Positions 34,137-43,994 of a stretch of DNA of 64,000 nt are shown here, one piece after another. Both the position numbers and the translations under genes were made by a program. The DNA comes from Arthrobacter oryzae (lineage in GTDB: Bacteria > Actinomycetota > Actinomycetes > Actinomycetales > Micrococcaceae), in the NCBI RefSeq assembly GCF_030718995.1, contig NZ_CP132204.1:3472001-3536000 (forward strand), written 5' to 3'. Numbering within the stretch: position 1 is the stretch's first letter; each line of letters begins with the position of its first letter. The notes beneath the pieces were generated by a model that was not told the origin of the DNA, made no database searches, and was given only the letters and a program-made list of their open reading frames with translations.

Positions 34137-36113
34137 GTGCTGACTATATTGAATGCCGCGAAGCGGGTGCTCGTGGGGAGGCCCTTCCGGAACGACCGGC
34201 TGGCCCACACCCTGTTGCCTAAGCGGATCGCGCTTCCGGTCTTCGCCTCAGACGCCCTGTCCTCCGTGGCCTATGCACCCGATGAAATCCTCCTGACCCT
34301 GGCACTGGCGGGTGTGAGTGCGGTGGCGTTTTCCCCCTGGGTGGGCCTCGCCGTCATGGTGGTCTTGCTCACAGTGGTGGCCTCCTACCGCCAGAACGTG
34401 CACGCCTACCCGTCCGGCGGCGGCGACTATGAAATAGCCAACGTCAACCTCGGCAAGCATGCGGGGCTGACGGTCGCATCGGCGCTGCTGGTGGACTACG
34501 TGCTCACCGTGGCCGTCTCCATGTCCTCGGCGGCAACGTACCTCACCGCCGCCGTGCCCGCGCTCCACGGCCAGCAGGCCCTGATAGCCACCGTGGGAGT
34601 GGTCATCCTGGCGCTGGTGAACCTTCGCGGCATCAAGGAGGCCGGAAGCCTTTTCGCCGTCCCGACCTACATCTTCATGGCGTCCATCCTCGGCATGACC
34701 GCCGTTGGCATCTTCCAGGCAGCCACCGGGCAGTTGGGCGAGGCCCCTTCCGCGAATTTCACGATTGTTCCCGCACCCGGTTTCGACGAGGGGCTTGTCG
34801 GGCTCGCCGGCGCCTTCCTGCTGCTCCGTGCGTTCTCCTCCGGTGCCGCCGCCCTGACCGGCGTGGAAGCGATCAGCAACGGCGTCCCCAACTTCCAGAA
34901 ACCCAAGAGCAAGAACGCGGCCACCACCCTGCTCCTGCTGGGCGTCATCGCCTCGGCCATGCTCGCCGGCATCATCTACCTGGCCAACGCCACCAAAGTG
35001 CACATCGTGCTGGATCCGGCCACGGAATTCCTGGTCAACGGCCAGCCCCCGCCGGAGAACTACATCCAGAGCCCCGCCATCAGCCAGATCGCGCAAACCA
35101 TCTTCGGGCCCGGCTCCCTGCTGTTCTACATCGTGGTGGCAGCCACCGGCGTCATCCTGGTTTTTGCCTCCAACACCGCGTTCAACGGCTTCCCGGTCCT
35201 CGGGTCCATCCTGGCCCAGGACGGCTACCTTCCGCGCCAGCTGCGCACGCGCGGAGACCGCCTGGCCTTCAGCAACGGAGTACTGGCCCTCGCGGCCGGC
35301 GCCCTGGTGCTCATCCTGTCGTTCAACGCCGACGTCACCAAGCTCATCCAGCTGTACATCGTCGGCGTCTTCATTTCCTTCACCGCCAGCCAACTGGGAA
35401 TGGTGCGGCACTGGGGCCGTGAACTGAAGCTTGCCCGGGACAAGGCCGTGCGCCTCCGGATGCTCAAGTCACGCACCATCAACATGATCGGCTTCGGCAT
35501 GACCGCGCTGGTCCTGACGATCGTGCTGATCACCAAGTTCGAGCAGGGTGCCTGGATCGCGCTGCTGGCGATGTTCGTGCTCTACCTGATCATGTGGAGC
35601 ATCCACGCGCACTACGACAACGTGGCCAAGGAGCTGGCCGTGGACGAGGACTCCTCGCCCCGCGCCCTTCCGTCCCGGGTTCACGCCGTGCTGCTGGTAT
35701 CCCATGTCCGCAAGCCCGTACTGCGGGCACTCGCCTACGCCCGTGCGTCGAGGCCCTCGCGGCTCGATGCCATCACCGTGGACATCAACTCCGAGGAAAC
35801 CGCGCACACACTGGCTGACTGGGAGAAACTGGAAATTCCGGTACCGCTGACCGTCCTCGCCAGCCCCTACCGGGAAACCGTGACTCCCATCATGGAATAC
35901 GTGAAGAACATGCGGCGGGACTCGCCCCGCGACCTCATCGTGGTGTACATCCCCGAGTACGTGGTGGGCAAATGGTGGGAACAACTGGTCCACAACCAGA
36001 CCGCACTGCGTATTAAAACCCGCCTCCATTTCGAGCCGGGAGTCATGGTGGCCAGTGTGCCATGGCAGCTCAAATCGTCCGAAGAAGCCAAGAAAATGCA
36101 GGATATCCAATGA
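34137..36113 (+). CDS. APC-superfamily permease, KimA-like (probable potassium importer)
   Basis: Membrane protein of 658 residues with about 12 helices and a cytosolic C-terminal domain of about 150 residues. The opening RIALPVFASDALSSVAYAPDEILLTLALAG resembles the start of B. subtilis KimA (YdaO), a high-affinity potassium-proton symporter. YPSGGGDYEIANVNLGKHAGLTVASALLVDYVLTVAVS and LTGVEAISNGVPNFQKPKSKNA are typical of this APC branch. The C-terminal part (RVHAVLLVSHVRKPVLRALAYARASRPSRLDAITV) is the USP-like cytosolic domain. Divergent TrkA-type genes support potassium transport. An amino-acid substrate remains possible. Its stop overlaps the next start. Confidence 0.82.
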   Translation: MLTILNAAKRVLVGRPFRNDRLAHTLLPKRIALPVFASDALSSVAYAPDEILLTLALAGVSAVAFSPWVGLAVMVVLLTVVASYRQNVHAYPSGGGDYEIANVNLGKHAGLTVASALLVDYVLTVAVSMSSAATYLTAAVPALHGQQALIATVGVVILALVNLRGIKEAGSLFAVPTYIFMASILGMTAVGIFQAATGQLGEAPSANFTIVPAPGFDEGLVGLAGAFLLLRAFSSGAAALTGVEAISNGVPNFQKPKSKNAATTLLLLGVIASAMLAGIIYLANATKVHIVLDPATEFLVNGQPPPENYIQSPAISQIAQTIFGPGSLLFYIVVAATGVILVFASNTAFNGFPVLGSILAQDGYLPRQLRTRGDRLAFSNGVLALAAGALVLILSFNADVTKLIQLYIVGVFISFTASQLGMVRHWGRELKLARDKAVRLRMLKSRTINMIGFGMTALVLTIVLITKFEQGAWIALLAMFVLYLIMWSIHAHYDNVAKELAVDEDSSPRALPSRVHAVLLVSHVRKPVLRALAYARASRPSRLDAITVDINSEETAHTLADWEKLEIPVPLTVLASPYRETVTPIMEYVKNMRRDSPRDLIVVYIPEYVVGKWWEQLVHNQTALRIKTRLHFEPGVMVASVPWQLKSSEEAKKMQDIQ

Positions 36114-37483
36114 ACCCCGAGACCCAGACCCGCACGGACGCCGAGCTCGTGGTGGATGTCGGGCCCATCGCCCACGGCGGGCACTGTGTAGCCCGCCACG
36201 AAGGCCGCGTGGTGTTTGTCCGCCACGCCATTCCCGGCGAGAAGGTCCGGATCCGCCTGACCGACGCCGGCGACGGATCGAAGTTCTGGCGTGCCGACGT
36301 GGTGGAAGTGCTCGAAGCGTCGCCGGACCGCGTGCCCCACTTCTGGCACCTGGCGGATTCCCGGCGGGCGTGGTCCCACGGCCACCCCCCGGTGGGCGGC
36401 GCAGAACTGGGCCACATATCGCTGGAACGCCAGCGAAGCCTCAAGGCTGACGTCCTGGCGGAACAGCTGAAGCGGCTCGCCGGCGTCGAACGCGTCACCG
36501 GGGTGGAAGCCGTCGGGGGAGGCAGCGCCACAGGCAGGGACTCAGGCGGCGAAGCCGGCAGCGACGCCGGGCTGGGCTGGCGGACGCGGGCCAGCTTCGC
36601 CGTGACGCCCGCCGGCAGGCTGGGCATGCACGCGCATCGCTCCGATCACGTCATTGCCATCCGCGAAATGCCGCTGGCTGTTCCCGGCATCAACGGGCTC
36701 AGGCTGTGGGACATCGATCTTCAGGGCATTGACCGCGTGGAGGTGGCGGCCCCCGCCAACGGATCGCGCCCGCTGGTGCTGCTGGCCCCGGCCGCCGGCA
36801 CCCGGGCCAAGCGACTCGGCACGATCCTCGCGCAGCTGCCCGAAGAGGTCTCGGTGGCCAGCTTCGACCCCGCCAAGGGCGAGGTCCTGCAGCTGCGCGG
36901 CCGCACGTGGGTCCAGGAGTCGGCCGCCGGGCACGAATACCGGGTCACGGGGGATGGCTTCTGGCAGATCCACCGGGACGCACCGGACACCCTCGTCGGG
37001 GCGGTCAAGGATTTCCTGCACGACGGCGGCTACCTGGAGCCGGGCGCCGTGGTGGCCGACTTGTACGCCGGGGCGGGCCTGTTCACAGCCGCACTCGCGG
37101 ACGCCGTCGGTGTGACCGGCTCCGTACTGTCCGTTGAGGGTGCTCCGGGCACCAGCCGCGATGCGCGGAAGAACCTGCACGGGGCGCCGCAGGTGGAGAT
37201 CGTGCAGGGGCGGGTGGAACGCGTCCTGCGCCAGAAACCCCGCAACTTCGATGCAGTGGTGCTTGATCCGCCACGCGCAGGGGCGGGCAAGGCGGTGGTC
37301 AGCCAACTGATCGCCGCAGGTCCCCGGGCCATCGCCTACGTGTCCTGCGATCCGGCGTCGTTCGCCCGGGACCTGGGGTACTTCCGGGAGGGCGGCTGGC
37401 AGCTTGCAGGGCTCCGCGCGTTTGATCTGTACCCGCACACCCACCACATGGAGACAGTGGCGTTGCTGACGCCCCCGGCCTGA
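36110..37483 (+). CDS. TRAM-domain class I SAM-dependent RNA methyltransferase
   Basis: RNA (uracil-C5) methyltransferase of the RlmCD/RumA/TrmA family, 457 residues. It begins with a TRAM-type RNA-binding domain (ELVVDVGPIAHGGHCVARHEGRVVFVRHAIPGEKVRIRL). The SAM-binding motif VVADLYAGAGLFTAALAD lies at about residues 315-332. The catalytic part is FDAVVLDPPRAGAGKAVVSQL...IAYVSCDPASFARDL, the cysteine of SCDPAS being the nucleophile. Whether the target is 23S rRNA or tRNA is not evident. ATG at 36110 overlaps the permease stop (ATGA). The same permease-methyltransferase pair exists in M. tuberculosis (Rv2690c-Rv2689c, from memory). Confidence 0.88.
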   Translation: MNPETQTRTDAELVVDVGPIAHGGHCVARHEGRVVFVRHAIPGEKVRIRLTDAGDGSKFWRADVVEVLEASPDRVPHFWHLADSRRAWSHGHPPVGGAELGHISLERQRSLKADVLAEQLKRLAGVERVTGVEAVGGGSATGRDSGGEAGSDAGLGWRTRASFAVTPAGRLGMHAHRSDHVIAIREMPLAVPGINGLRLWDIDLQGIDRVEVAAPANGSRPLVLLAPAAGTRAKRLGTILAQLPEEVSVASFDPAKGEVLQLRGRTWVQESAAGHEYRVTGDGFWQIHRDAPDTLVGAVKDFLHDGGYLEPGAVVADLYAGAGLFTAALADAVGVTGSVLSVEGAPGTSRDARKNLHGAPQVEIVQGRVERVLRQKPRNFDAVVLDPPRAGAGKAVVSQLIAAGPRAIAYVSCDPASFARDLGYFREGGWQLAGLRAFDLYPHTHHMETVALLTPPA

Positions 37484-37563
37484 TGTGACTAGGATGGGCG
37501 TAGTAGTCCCACGTCGCGCGCCGAATTCCCGGCTGACCCCATGCTCTTTTGTAAGGCCTTGTA

Positions 37564-37585
37564 CTAATTAGGATGACCTAACTAG
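37564..37585. promoter_or_regulatory. Imperfect 22-bp palindrome upstream of acn
   Basis: CTAATTAGG-ATGA-CCTAACTAG, eight of nine arm bases pairing, ending 52 bases before the acn start. It includes TAGGAT (37569-37574), a plausible -10. Its layout does not match the DtxR/IdeR box or the AcnR box, so the binding protein is unknown. Confidence 0.45.
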
Positions 37586-37637
37586 CAAGCGGTCTACCGC
37601 GCGACAAAGATGAAACTGTTGCGAGAGGAGTCCTGCG

Positions 37638-40448
37638 ATGAGCATTGTGGACAGCTTCGGTTCAAAAGGCAAACTTAATGTAGCCGGTACCGAATACGAA
37701 ATTTTCCGGTTGAACTCCGTTGAAGGTGCAGAAAACCTTCCGTTCAGCCTCAAGGTATTGCTTGAAAACCTGTTGAGGACCGAGGACGGCGCGAACATCA
37801 CGGCCGATCACGTCCGAGCACTGGCCGGCTGGGACCCCAGCGCCGAGCCCGACACTGAAATCCAGTTCACGCCGGCGCGCGTGATCATGCAGGACTTCAC
37901 TGGCGTGCCCTGCGTTGTGGACCTTGCCACCATGCGTGAAGCAGTCAAGGAACTTGGCGGCGACCCCAAGCGGGTCAACCCGCTGGCACCTGCCGAAATG
38001 GTGATTGACCACTCCGTGCAGATCGACGCCTTCGGCAACTCCGGCGCACTGGAGCGCAACATGGAGATCGAGTACCAGCGCAACGGCGAGCGGTACCAGT
38101 TCCTGCGGTGGGGCCAGACCGCGTTCGACGACTTCAAGGTCGTCCCGCCGGGAACCGGCATCGTGCACCAGGTCAACATCGAGTACCTGGCCCGCACTGT
38201 GATGACCCGCGAAGTTGACGGTGCGCTTCGTGCGTACCCGGATACCTGCGTCGGCACCGACTCGCACACCACCATGGTCAACGGCCTGGGCGTGCTGGGC
38301 TGGGGCGTGGGCGGCATCGAAGCCGAAGCCGCCATGCTGGGCCAGCCCGTGTCAATGCTGATCCCGCGCGTTGTGGGCTTCAAGCTGACGGGTTCCATCC
38401 CGGCCGGCGCCACCGCCACCGACGTCGTCCTCACCATCACCGAGCAGCTGCGCAAGCACGGCGTCGTGGGCAAGTTCGTGGAATTCTACGGCGAAGGTGT
38501 GGCGGCAGTGCCGCTGGCCAACCGCGCCACCATCGGCAACATGAGCCCGGAGTTCGGCTCCACTGCCGCCATGTTCCCGATCGACGACGTCACGCTCGAC
38601 TACCTGCGCCTCACCGGCCGCTCCGAGGGGAACGTCGCCCTCGTGGAGTCCTACGCGAAGGAACAGGGCCTCTGGCACGATCCTTCCAAGGAGATCAAGT
38701 TCTCCGAGTACCTCGAGCTGGACCTGTCAACGGTTGTTCCCTCCATCTCCGGCCCGAAGCGTCCCCAGGACCGCATCGAGCTCACGGATGCCAAGGAGCA
38801 GTTCCGCAAGGACATCCACAACTACGTGACCATTGAAGACGGCAGCGTGGACGAGTCGCTGGAAGAGTCCTTCCCGGCTTCCGACCCGCCCTCCTTCACG
38901 CACGCTGACTCCCACACCACGGAAACGGCCCGCGTTGAGTCTGCCGCCAACGGTGCCGAGGGACGTCCGTCCGTTCCGGTGCATGTTGTCACTGCGGATG
39001 GCCGCGAGTTTGAGCTGGACCACGGCGCGGTGTCCATCGCCTCGATCACGTCCTGCACCAACACGTCCAACCCGTCCGTGATGCTCGCCGCCGCACTGCT
39101 GGCCCGCAACGCCGTGGACAAGGGCCTTGCCGCGAAGCCGTGGGTCAAGACCTCCGTGGCCCCCGGCTCCAAGGTGGTCACCGACTACTACGAGAAGTCC
39201 GGCCTCACCCCGTACCTGGAGAAGCTCGGCTTCTACATCGTGGGCTACGGCTGCGCCACCTGCATCGGCAACTCCGGCCCGCTGGACGCCGAAATCTCCG
39301 AGGCCATCCAGGCCAACGACCTTTCCGTCACCGCCGTGCTGTCCGGCAACCGGAACTTCGAAGGCCGCATCAACCCGGACGTCAAGATGAACTACCTGGC
39401 CTCGCCGCCGCTGGTCATCGCCTACGCCCTGGCCGGAACCATGGACTTCGACTTCGACACCGACGCCCTGGGCCAGGACGAAGCCGGAAACGACGTCTTC
39501 CTGAAGGACATCTGGCCGAACCCGGTCGAGGTCCAGCAGGTCATCGATTCCTCGATCGACAAGGAAATGTTCGCCCGCGGCTACGAGGGCGTCTTCGACG
39601 GCGACGACCGCTGGAAGGCCCTCGACACCCCCGCCGGCGACACCTTCGCCTGGGACGAGAAGTCCACGTATGTCCGGAAGCCCCCGTACTTCGAAGGCAT
39701 GAAGGCCACGCCGGAGCCCGTCACGGACATCACCGGTGCCCGCGTGCTGCTCAAGCTCGGCGATTCCGTCACCACCGACCACATCTCCCCGGCCGGTTCC
39801 TTCAAGTCGGACACGCCTGCCGGCCAGTACCTGCTGGCCAACGGAGTGGAGCGCAAGGACTTCAACTCCTACGGTTCGCGCCGTGGCAACCACGAAGTGA
39901 TGATCCGCGGCACGTTCGCGAACATCCGCATCAAGAACCAGCTGCTCGACGGCGTCGAGGGCGGCTTCACCCGCGACTTCAGCCAGGCGGACGGACCCCA
40001 GGCGTATGTTTACGACGCCGCCCAGAACTACCAGGCAGCCGGCACCCCGCTGGTGGTCCTGGCAGGCAAGGAATACGGCTCCGGCTCGTCCCGTGACTGG
40101 GCAGCCAAGGGCACCGCGCTCCTGGGCGTCAAGGCAGTCGTGGCCGAAAGCTACGAGCGCATCCACCGCTCCAACCTGATCGGCATGGGCGTCCTGCCCC
40201 TGCAGTACCCGGCCGGCGAATCAGCCGCAACCCTGGGCCTCACCGGCACGGAAACCTTCGCGGTTGAGGGCGTGACCGCCCTCAACGAAGGCACCACCCC
40301 GAAGACCCTCAAGGTCACCGCTACGGCTGAAGACGGCTCCGCCAAGTCCTTCGATGCGGTCCTCCGCATCGATACCCCGGGCGAAGCGGACTACTACCGC
40401 AACGGCGGCATCCTGCAGTACGTGCTGCGCCAGATCTCCGCCAACTAA
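37638..40448 (+). CDS. acnA: Aconitate hydratase
   Basis: TCA-cycle enzyme converting citrate to isocitrate through cis-aconitate, with a [4Fe-4S] cluster; 936 residues. The cluster cysteines are C473 (SCTNTSNP) and C539 and C542 ([15 protein letters not shown]). Substrate-site segments [28 protein letters not shown] and [34 protein letters not shown] are intact. A polar insertion at about residues 410-440 ([24 protein letters not shown]) is usual in actinobacterial AcnA. ATG at 37638 has GAGGAG upstream. Monocistronic, ending in a strong terminator. The acnR regulator found next to acn in corynebacteria is absent here. Confidence 0.96.
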   Translation: MSIVDSFGSKGKLNVAGTEYEIFRLNSVEGAENLPFSLKVLLENLLRTEDGANITADHVRALAGWDPSAEPDTEIQFTPARVIMQDFTGVPCVVDLATMREAVKELGGDPKRVNPLAPAEMVIDHSVQIDAFGNSGALERNMEIEYQRNGERYQFLRWGQTAFDDFKVVPPGTGIVHQVNIEYLARTVMTREVDGALRAYPDTCVGTDSHTTMVNGLGVLGWGVGGIEAEAAMLGQPVSMLIPRVVGFKLTGSIPAGATATDVVLTITEQLRKHGVVGKFVEFYGEGVAAVPLANRATIGNMSPEFGSTAAMFPIDDVTLDYLRLTGRSEGNVALVESYAKEQGLWHDPSKEIKFSEYLELDLSTVVPSISGPKRPQDRIELTDAKEQFRKDIHNYVTIEDGSVDESLEESFPASDPPSFTHADSHTTETARVESAANGAEGRPSVPVHVVTADGREFELDHGAVSIASITSCTNTSNPSVMLAAALLARNAVDKGLAAKPWVKTSVAPGSKVVTDYYEKSGLTPYLEKLGFYIVGYGCATCIGNSGPLDAEISEAIQANDLSVTAVLSGNRNFEGRINPDVKMNYLASPPLVIAYALAGTMDFDFDTDALGQDEAGNDVFLKDIWPNPVEVQQVIDSSIDKEMFARGYEGVFDGDDRWKALDTPAGDTFAWDEKSTYVRKPPYFEGMKATPEPVTDITGARVLLKLGDSVTTDHISPAGSFKSDTPAGQYLLANGVERKDFNSYGSRRGNHEVMIRGTFANIRIKNQLLDGVEGGFTRDFSQADGPQAYVYDAAQNYQAAGTPLVVLAGKEYGSGSSRDWAAKGTALLGVKAVVAESYERIHRSNLIGMGVLPLQYPAGESAATLGLTGTETFAVEGVTALNEGTTPKTLKVTATAEDGSAKSFDAVLRIDTPGEADYYRNGGILQYVLRQISAN

Positions 40449-40475
40449 CGGCAGGGTTCCATACCGGCATCAGCG

Positions 40476-40510
40476 AAAGCCCCGGCCCGTCATTGACGGG
40501 CCGGGGCTTT
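40476..40510 (+). terminator. Hairpin terminator after acnA
   Basis: Perfect 16-bp stem (AAAGCCCCGGCCCGTC with its complement) around a three-base ATT loop, ending in a short TTT, 27 bases after the acnA stop. Confidence 0.9.
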
Positions 40511-40556
40511 GCGTTGCGGGAGGTCGGTCCCTGCGTCCGCACCGCCTGTGAGGCGT

Positions 40557-40562
40557 TAGAGT
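40557..40562 (+). promoter_or_regulatory. -10 hexamer (TAGAGT) of dxs
   Basis: TAGAGT eight bases before an ATG at 40571 that opens a 21-codon ORF overlapping the dxs start. Transcription from here would begin about 40569, giving dxs a leader of about 28 bases containing AAGGAGG. Confidence 0.45.
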
Positions 40563-40570
40563 TAAAAGGC

Positions 40571-40636
40571 ATGTCTACCACCCGAAGGAGGCCCCGTTGG
40601 GAATCTTGGACACCATCCGGAATCCGCAGGACCTGA
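40571..40636 (+). CDS. Possible leaderless 21-codon upstream ORF overlapping dxs
   Basis: ATG at 40571 to TGA at 40634-40636, encoding 21 residues with Arg-Arg-Arg at positions 5-7. The two AGG codons there are also the Shine-Dalgarno sequence (AAGGAGG, 40585-40591) of dxs. It overlaps the first 13 codons of dxs in another frame. I cannot tell whether it is translated. Confidence 0.25.
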   Translation: MSTTRRRPRWESWTPSGIRRT

Positions 40637-42570
40637 GCAAGTTGACCGAAGAACAGCTGTCCCAGCTGGCTGCGGAGGTCAGGAGTTTCCTGATCGGCAA
40701 CGTGTCGCAGACGGGTGGCCACCTCGGACCGAACCTCGGCGTGGTGGAACTGACCATGGCCGTACACCGCATTTTCGATTCTCCCCGGGACAGCATTGTC
40801 TTTGACACCGGGCACCAGTCCTACGTCCACAAACTCCTCACCGGACGCCATGACTTCAGCACGCTCCGCCAGGAAGGCGGCATGTCCGGCTACCCGGACC
40901 GGGCCGAATCCGAGCACGACATCGTGGAAAGCTCCCACGCCTCCTCGTCACTGTCCTGGGCCGACGGCATCTCCCGCGCCCGGCAGCTGACCGGCGACGG
41001 CGACCGCTACGTGATCGCGGTTGTGGGCGACGGCGCCCTGACCGGCGGCATGGCCTGGGAAGCGATCAACAACATCGCCGCGGACAAAAAGCGCCGCGTG
41101 GTCATCGTCGTCAACGACAACGGCCGTTCCTATGCGGCCACGGTGGGCGGCTTCGCCGACTACCTCGCTTCCTTGCGTCCCACCATCGATTCCTTCCGGG
41201 CCGCCCCGGCCTACGAGGGCACCCTCGACTGGTGGAAGCGGAAGCTGCAAAACGGCGGACCCGTGGGCCAGTTCACCTACCGTAGCCTGCACGCCATGAA
41301 GAAGGGCATCAAGGACTGGTGGGCGCCGCAGGGCATGTTCGAGGACCTTGGCATGAAGTACATCGGCCCCGTGGACGGCCACAACCTCCAAGCCATGGAG
41401 CACGCCCTCTCCACCGCCAAGAACTACGCCGGCCCGGTGATTGTGCATGCGATGACCGAGAAAGGCCACGGCTATGCGCCGGCCCGCGCCCACGAGGCTG
41501 ACCAGTTCCACGCCGTAGGCATCATCGATCCCGAAACCGGGGAGCCCACCGAGGCGGGCGGCGCCCAGTCCTGGACGTCGGTCTTCGCCGATGAAATCGC
41601 AGCCATTGCCGATGAGCGCAAGGACATCGTGGGGATTACCGGTGCCATGCTCATTCCTGTTGGCCTGCACAAGTTCGCCGCGCGGCACCCGGACCGCGTC
41701 TTCGACGTCGGGATTGCCGAGCAGCACGCCCTGACCTCGGCGGCCGGCATGGCCTTCGGCGGGCTCCACCCCGTGGTGGCCGTCTACGCAACCTTCCTGA
41801 ACCGTGCCTTCGACCAGCTGCTGATGGATGTTGCCCTGCACAGGGCAGGAGTCACCATTGTGCTGGACCGCGCCGGTGTCACCGGCCCCGACGGCGCCAG
41901 CCACCACGGCATGTGGGACATGGCCATGGTGCAGATCGTTCCGGGCCTCCACCTCGCAGCGCCCCGCGACGCCACCAGGCTTCGGGAGGAACTCCGCGAA
42001 GCCGTGGCCATCAAGGACGCCCCCAGTGTGGTCAGGTATTCCAAGGGGAACGTGGGCGCCGAAGTGGAAGCCCTCGAACGGCTCAGCGACGGCGTGGATG
42101 TCCTGGCCCGCCGCCCGTCGGGCTCCAGTGAAAACGACGTGCTGATCGTGAGTGTGGGGGCCATGTCCGAGCTCGCCCTGGACGTATCCAACCGGCTTGG
42201 CGCGCAAGGCATCAGTTCCACTGTGGTGGACCCCCGCTGGCTGTTGCCGGTCCGGAAGTCGATCATTGCGCTGGCTGCCCGCCACCGGCTGGTCATCTGC
42301 ATCGAAGACGGCGTCCGCGCCGGGGGTGTGGGCTCCCGCATCCGGCAGGAAATGCGCGCCGCAGGGGTGGACACCGCCCTCAACGAAGTGGGGCTTCCGG
42401 TAGAGTTCCTGGACCACGGAACGCGCGCGCAGGTGCTGGAACGCGTCGGATTGACGGCCCGCCAGATCACGCACGACGTCGTTGCGCAGGTTTTGGGGAC
42501 CAAGGTGCCTTTCGCGCGTCCCCTGCCCGGCCAGGAGCACCCGACTACGGGCAGCCTGCCGAAACTGTGA
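40597..42570 (+). CDS. dxs: 1-deoxy-D-xylulose-5-phosphate synthase
   Basis: First enzyme of the MEP isoprenoid pathway, joining pyruvate and glyceraldehyde 3-phosphate with thiamine diphosphate; 657 residues. The N-terminal [22 protein letters not shown], the thiamine-diphosphate motif [28 protein letters not shown] and the transketolase-type [20 protein letters not shown] are all present. The start is TTG at 40597, with AAGGAGG five bases upstream; homology starts there ([15 protein letters not shown]). The stop overlaps the start of the DUF402 gene (GTGA). Confidence 0.95.
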   Translation: MGILDTIRNPQDLSKLTEEQLSQLAAEVRSFLIGNVSQTGGHLGPNLGVVELTMAVHRIFDSPRDSIVFDTGHQSYVHKLLTGRHDFSTLRQEGGMSGYPDRAESEHDIVESSHASSSLSWADGISRARQLTGDGDRYVIAVVGDGALTGGMAWEAINNIAADKKRRVVIVVNDNGRSYAATVGGFADYLASLRPTIDSFRAAPAYEGTLDWWKRKLQNGGPVGQFTYRSLHAMKKGIKDWWAPQGMFEDLGMKYIGPVDGHNLQAMEHALSTAKNYAGPVIVHAMTEKGHGYAPARAHEADQFHAVGIIDPETGEPTEAGGAQSWTSVFADEIAAIADERKDIVGITGAMLIPVGLHKFAARHPDRVFDVGIAEQHALTSAAGMAFGGLHPVVAVYATFLNRAFDQLLMDVALHRAGVTIVLDRAGVTGPDGASHHGMWDMAMVQIVPGLHLAAPRDATRLREELREAVAIKDAPSVVRYSKGNVGAEVEALERLSDGVDVLARRPSGSSENDVLIVSVGAMSELALDVSNRLGAQGISSTVVDPRWLLPVRKSIIALAARHRLVICIEDGVRAGGVGSRIRQEMRAAGVDTALNEVGLPVEFLDHGTRAQVLERVGLTARQITHDVVAQVLGTKVPFARPLPGQEHPTTGSLPKL

Positions 42571-43127
42571 TTCCGCACGAGGCCACACCTCCCGAGAGCC
42601 TCAAACCGGGAGACCTGGTGGTGGCGCGGAACCGGAAATGGGACGGCGGCGCCCACTGGGTGGTGCCGGGCAGCTACCTCGGCGAGGACCGCCACGGCTG
42701 GTGGATCTTCCAGCCGGAGGGATCATTCATCTCACGGCCCGGAGCGGCTTTTCATGCCAGGTCCGACGCCGTCCTGCTCGTGCCGCGGAACGGCGACTAC
42801 GTCGCCACCTTCTACGACGACACCTATCCCGGAGACTTCCGGGTGTACGTGGACCTCGCCGTGGGCCACGGCTGGAACGGCATCCGGCCCGGCACCTTTG
42901 AGTTCCACGTCATCGACATGGACCTCGACGTGATCCGGTCCGTGGCCCGGGGAGTCTACATCGACGACGAGGACGAATTCGCCGAACACCAAGCGAGCAT
43001 GGAGTACCCGCGGGACCTTGTGGACCGCATGCTCGAGGAAACAGAACAGCTTTACCAGGCCGTCAAGGCACAACACGCACCGTTCGACGGCACAGACGCC
43101 GAGTGGTTCAGGAGAGGACGGGCATGA
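42567..43127 (+). CDS. DUF402 domain-containing protein
   Basis: Protein of 186 residues with the DUF402 beta-barrel fold: [45 protein letters not shown], then [22 protein letters not shown] and [30 protein letters not shown]. Some members of the family hydrolyse nucleoside di- and triphosphates; the conserved acidic stretch [14 protein letters not shown] agrees with metal binding. Start GTG at 42567 overlaps the dxs stop, and the stop overlaps the next ATG. It is thus translationally coupled on both sides. Confidence 0.83.
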   Translation: MIPHEATPPESLKPGDLVVARNRKWDGGAHWVVPGSYLGEDRHGWWIFQPEGSFISRPGAAFHARSDAVLLVPRNGDYVATFYDDTYPGDFRVYVDLAVGHGWNGIRPGTFEFHVIDMDLDVIRSVARGVYIDDEDEFAEHQASMEYPRDLVDRMLEETEQLYQAVKAQHAPFDGTDAEWFRRGRA

Positions 43128-43684
43128 GCGGAATTATCAGGGTCTACAAACGCGACGACGAAGGGGTCCTGCTGTTCCGGGAAGCCTGGTTTGATGAGGA
43201 CTATAGCCAGTTCGTGATGAATCACGGCGTAGTGGGCCACCAGAGCAAGACGGACGAAACCGACGTCGCCGACGCCGCGGCGGCCGAAGGCCTGATGGAC
43301 GCCTTCGCGGTGCAGTGTGCGGAGGACGGCTATGCCGAGATTCCCGACGAGGAACAGTTTTGGGTGGTGGCCCAGTACGCCCTGAAAACCAAGGACGGCA
43401 CCGACCGCGACCGCTACCTGGAGGAAAAAGCCAAGGACGCCCTCATCAGCCATCTTGCCTGGCGCGGGCTGGGCACCGTGGAACGGTCGGAATTTGGCAA
43501 CGCCAAGCTCAACATCTTCTGCCTGTGCCCGGACGTCAACAAGGCCGTCAACGCCATCAAGGTCTGCATCCGCGGCGAGGACCTGGACTTCACCAAACTC
43601 AGCATCGCTGCGGCGCCGTTCGGGGACCCGGAGGCGTTTAAGCTCAAGCACTCGCCGAAACCTGCTTCGGGCTTTACCCTCTAA
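43124..43684 (+). CDS. Conserved hypothetical protein downstream of DUF402
   Basis: Protein of 186 residues that I do not recognise as a named family. It opens [45 protein letters not shown], is acidic, has no membrane helix and ends KHSPKPASGFTL. A cysteine pair (FCLCPD, about residues 126-131) and one more cysteine (KVCIRG) lie in the C-terminal half. ATG at 43124 overlaps the DUF402 stop and has AGGAGAGGA upstream. The tight coupling to dxs and DUF402 suggests co-regulation only; no function can be given. Confidence 0.75.
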   Translation: MSGIIRVYKRDDEGVLLFREAWFDEDYSQFVMNHGVVGHQSKTDETDVADAAAAEGLMDAFAVQCAEDGYAEIPDEEQFWVVAQYALKTKDGTDRDRYLEEKAKDALISHLAWRGLGTVERSEFGNAKLNIFCLCPDVNKAVNAIKVCIRGEDLDFTKLSIAAAPFGDPEAFKLKHSPKPASGFTL

Positions 43685-43718
43685 GAGGGGGCAACCGACT
43701 TTCTGGGAGGCATCCGCT

Positions 43719-43937
43719 ATGACGCGTAAATCCGTTCAACCAGGCCACACCCCGATTCCCCACGGAATCGGCGCGCCTGCCCGCCGGGCCATGGCCCACG
43801 CAGGACTGGAAACCTTGGAACAGGTTGTCCAGTTCGGCAGGCGGGAACTCTCGAAGTTGCACGGAATGGGCGTCAAAACCATGGCCCAGCTTGAGGATGC
43901 CATGGACGAGCACGGACTCGAGTTCCCCGCCACCTGA
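43719..43937 (+). CDS. Helix-hairpin-helix domain protein (RpoA C-terminal-like)
   Basis: Small protein of 72 residues made almost entirely of a double helix-hairpin-helix fold like the C-terminal domain of RNA polymerase alpha: IGAPARRAMAHAGLETLEQVVQFGRRELSKLHGMGVKTMAQLEDAMDEHGL. The GMG turn (about residues 49-51) is the DNA-backbone-contacting hairpin in such folds. ATG at 43719 has GGGAGG eight bases upstream. It lies 34 bases after the preceding gene and may belong to the dxs operon. Its DNA-binding role is inferred from fold only. Confidence 0.82.
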   Translation: MTRKSVQPGHTPIPHGIGAPARRAMAHAGLETLEQVVQFGRRELSKLHGMGVKTMAQLEDAMDEHGLEFPAT

Positions 43938-43982
43938 CAGGCGCTCCGGATGCCGCCGTCCGGACCGTCGGCGCGGCCGTTA

Positions 43983-43988
43983 TAGGCT
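43983..43988 (+). promoter_or_regulatory. -10 hexamer (TAGGCT) of a leaderless promoter
   Basis: TAGGCT, six bases, then the ATG of the aldo/keto reductase gene at 43995. No ribosome-binding site and no good -35. Confidence 0.55.
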
Positions 43989-43994
43989 GAATTC

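Noticed and set aside
37564..37585. DtxR/IdeR iron box at the acnA promoter
   Set aside because: TTAGG and CCTAA half-sites are present but are four bases apart, whereas the DtxR box needs a nine-base inner stretch. Kept only as an unassigned palindrome.
38727..40166. 479-codon minus-strand frame inside acnA
   Set aside because: acnA is intact with its cluster cysteines; the antisense frame is Val/Gly/Asp-rich with no family resemblance.
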